Assembly (NCBI GenBank): GCA_041484095.1
Contig: JBGPGW010000008.1
Location: 1-29,409, forward strand
Source of the DNA: JBGPGW01 sp041484095
GTDB lineage: Bacteria > Pseudomonadota > Alphaproteobacteria > CADEGL01
Length of the DNA stretch: 29,409 bases
Reading direction: 5' to 3'
The notes below the pieces were generated by a model. The model did no database searches. It was not told the DNA's origin and saw only the letters and a list, made by a program, of their open reading frames with translations. Positions 28,827 to 29,409 of this stretch are shown here, piece by piece. The translations under genes were made by a program, and so were the position numbers. The first letter of the stretch is position 1, and every line of letters begins with the position of its first letter.

Positions 28827-29409
28827 CGGCGGCGCTCACGCTTGGCCCGCTGCTTTACCATTGGCCCGCCGATGAATGGCGCGACTTTTATTTCCGCATC
28901 GCCGACGAGGCGCCGGTCGACAGCGTGTGCCTTGGCGAGATCGTCTGCCCGAAGCGCGCCCCCTTTACGATGCCGCATTACGATGCCGTGATCGCGCGTC
29001 TCGGTGCCGCGGGCAAGGAGGTCGTTCTTTCCACGCCCGCGCTCATCGTCGATGACCGCGATCTGGCCCTTCTCCAGGGCGCGCTCGCGATGAACGATTT
29101 TCTCGTCGAGGCGAATGATGTCGCCGCGATCGGCTTGCTGTCCGGCCGCCCGCATGCGGTGGGTCCTTACGTCAACACCTACAACACGGCGACCCTCATG
29201 CGCCTCGCCGCCTCGGGTGCGGTTCGCGTCGCGCTGCCGGTCGAATTGCCGGCCGAATCGATCGCCGCGCTCGCAGGCCTCGGCGCGCCGGACATCGAGG
29301 TCCAGGTCTTCGGTCGCTGGCCGCTCGCGGTCTCGGCGCGTTGCTATCACGCCCGCGCCTATGGCCGCAGCAAGGATGCGTGCCTCTATGCCTGCGGCGA
29401 GGACCCGGA
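28823..29409 (+). CDS. ubiV: UbiV, partner of UbiU (3' end outside window)
   Basis: The first 195 residues are visible (the family has about 290). They start 'LTLGPLLYHWPADEWRDFYFRIADEAPVDSVCLGEIVCPKR' and carry Cys42, Cys174, Cys187 and Cys191. The 13- and 4-residue spacings match the Escherichia coli UbiV cluster ligands (39, 180, 193, 197). It belongs to the U32 family like UbiU and supplies the second [4Fe-4S] centre of the UbiUV complex. The ATG overlaps the ubiU stop by 4 bp. The gene continues past the right edge. Confidence 0.95.
   Translation, partial: MTAALTLGPLLYHWPADEWRDFYFRIADEAPVDSVCLGEIVCPKRAPFTMPHYDAVIARLGAAGKEVVLSTPALIVDDRDLALLQGALAMNDFLVEANDVAAIGLLSGRPHAVGPYVNTYNTATLMRLAASGAVRVALPVELPAESIAALAGLGAPDIEVQVFGRWPLAVSARCYHARAYGRSKDACLYACGEDP

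Overview
This 29.4-kb window is GC-rich and looks like an accessory or stress island of a facultatively anaerobic alphaproteobacterium. That lineage is inferred, not proven. It rests on the gene set (paired half-size YeeE/YedE proteins, a DUF2161 nuclease-fold protein, a small Lys-rich protein, ubiTUV), on four perfect FNR/FixK-type boxes (TTGAY-N4-RTCAA) in intergenic DNA, and on many decayed genes. No rRNA, tRNA or CRISPR array was seen.

Layout. 1-397: 3' end of an aldo/keto reductase. 858-1795: remnant of a Zn/Cd/Pb P-type ATPase, divergent from an intact MerR-family regulator, with a 19-bp-spacer promoter between them. 2079-3614 (minus): anaerobox, then Met-rich cupredoxin, SHOCT protein and DUF302 protein. 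3743-7114 (minus): small membrane protein, SAM methyltransferase and proton-type P-ATPase. 7438-12876: a two-sided sulfur-handling locus. An ArsR-rhodanese regulator sits beside an inverted-repeat operator. To its left run a sterol-desaturase-family protein, a VTT-rhodanese fusion, a DsrE protein, a cysteine desulfurase remnant fused in frame to a methyltransferase, and a nucleoside phosphorylase. To its right run gene debris, a second DsrE protein, a second cysteine desulfurase remnant and two YeeE/YedE half-transporters, the second broken. 13568-15908 (minus): anaerobox, small secreted protein, Spy-like protein with nine MGPGM-type repeats, YHS protein, DUF5676 membrane protein. 16090-18784 (minus): a stress-type protein, and a LemA-TPM-TPM cluster. 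18943-19969: anaerobox and an FNT formate/nitrite channel. 20010-24733: an ABC exporter cassette (ATPase, FtsX-type permease with an internal stop, HlyD adaptor) flanked by two direct copies of a truncated IS5-family end. 25217-26940: DUF2161 protein, small basic protein, glutathione S-transferase. 27064-29409: anaerobox followed by ubiT-ubiU-ubiV, the oxygen-independent ubiquinone pathway, cut by the window end.

How it fits together. The four anaeroboxes precede the cupredoxin operon, the Spy/YHS operon, the FNT gene and ubiTUV, so an FNR/FixK-type regulator probably co-activates metal/envelope protection, small-anion transport and anaerobic quinone synthesis when oxygen falls. The central locus appears dedicated to reactive sulfur and is probably controlled by the ArsR-rhodanese protein. 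Several genes are freshly or long broken (metal ATPase, cysteine desulfurases, YeeE half, ABC permease), and a 20-bp duplication has lengthened one methyltransferase, which marks this as a region in flux.
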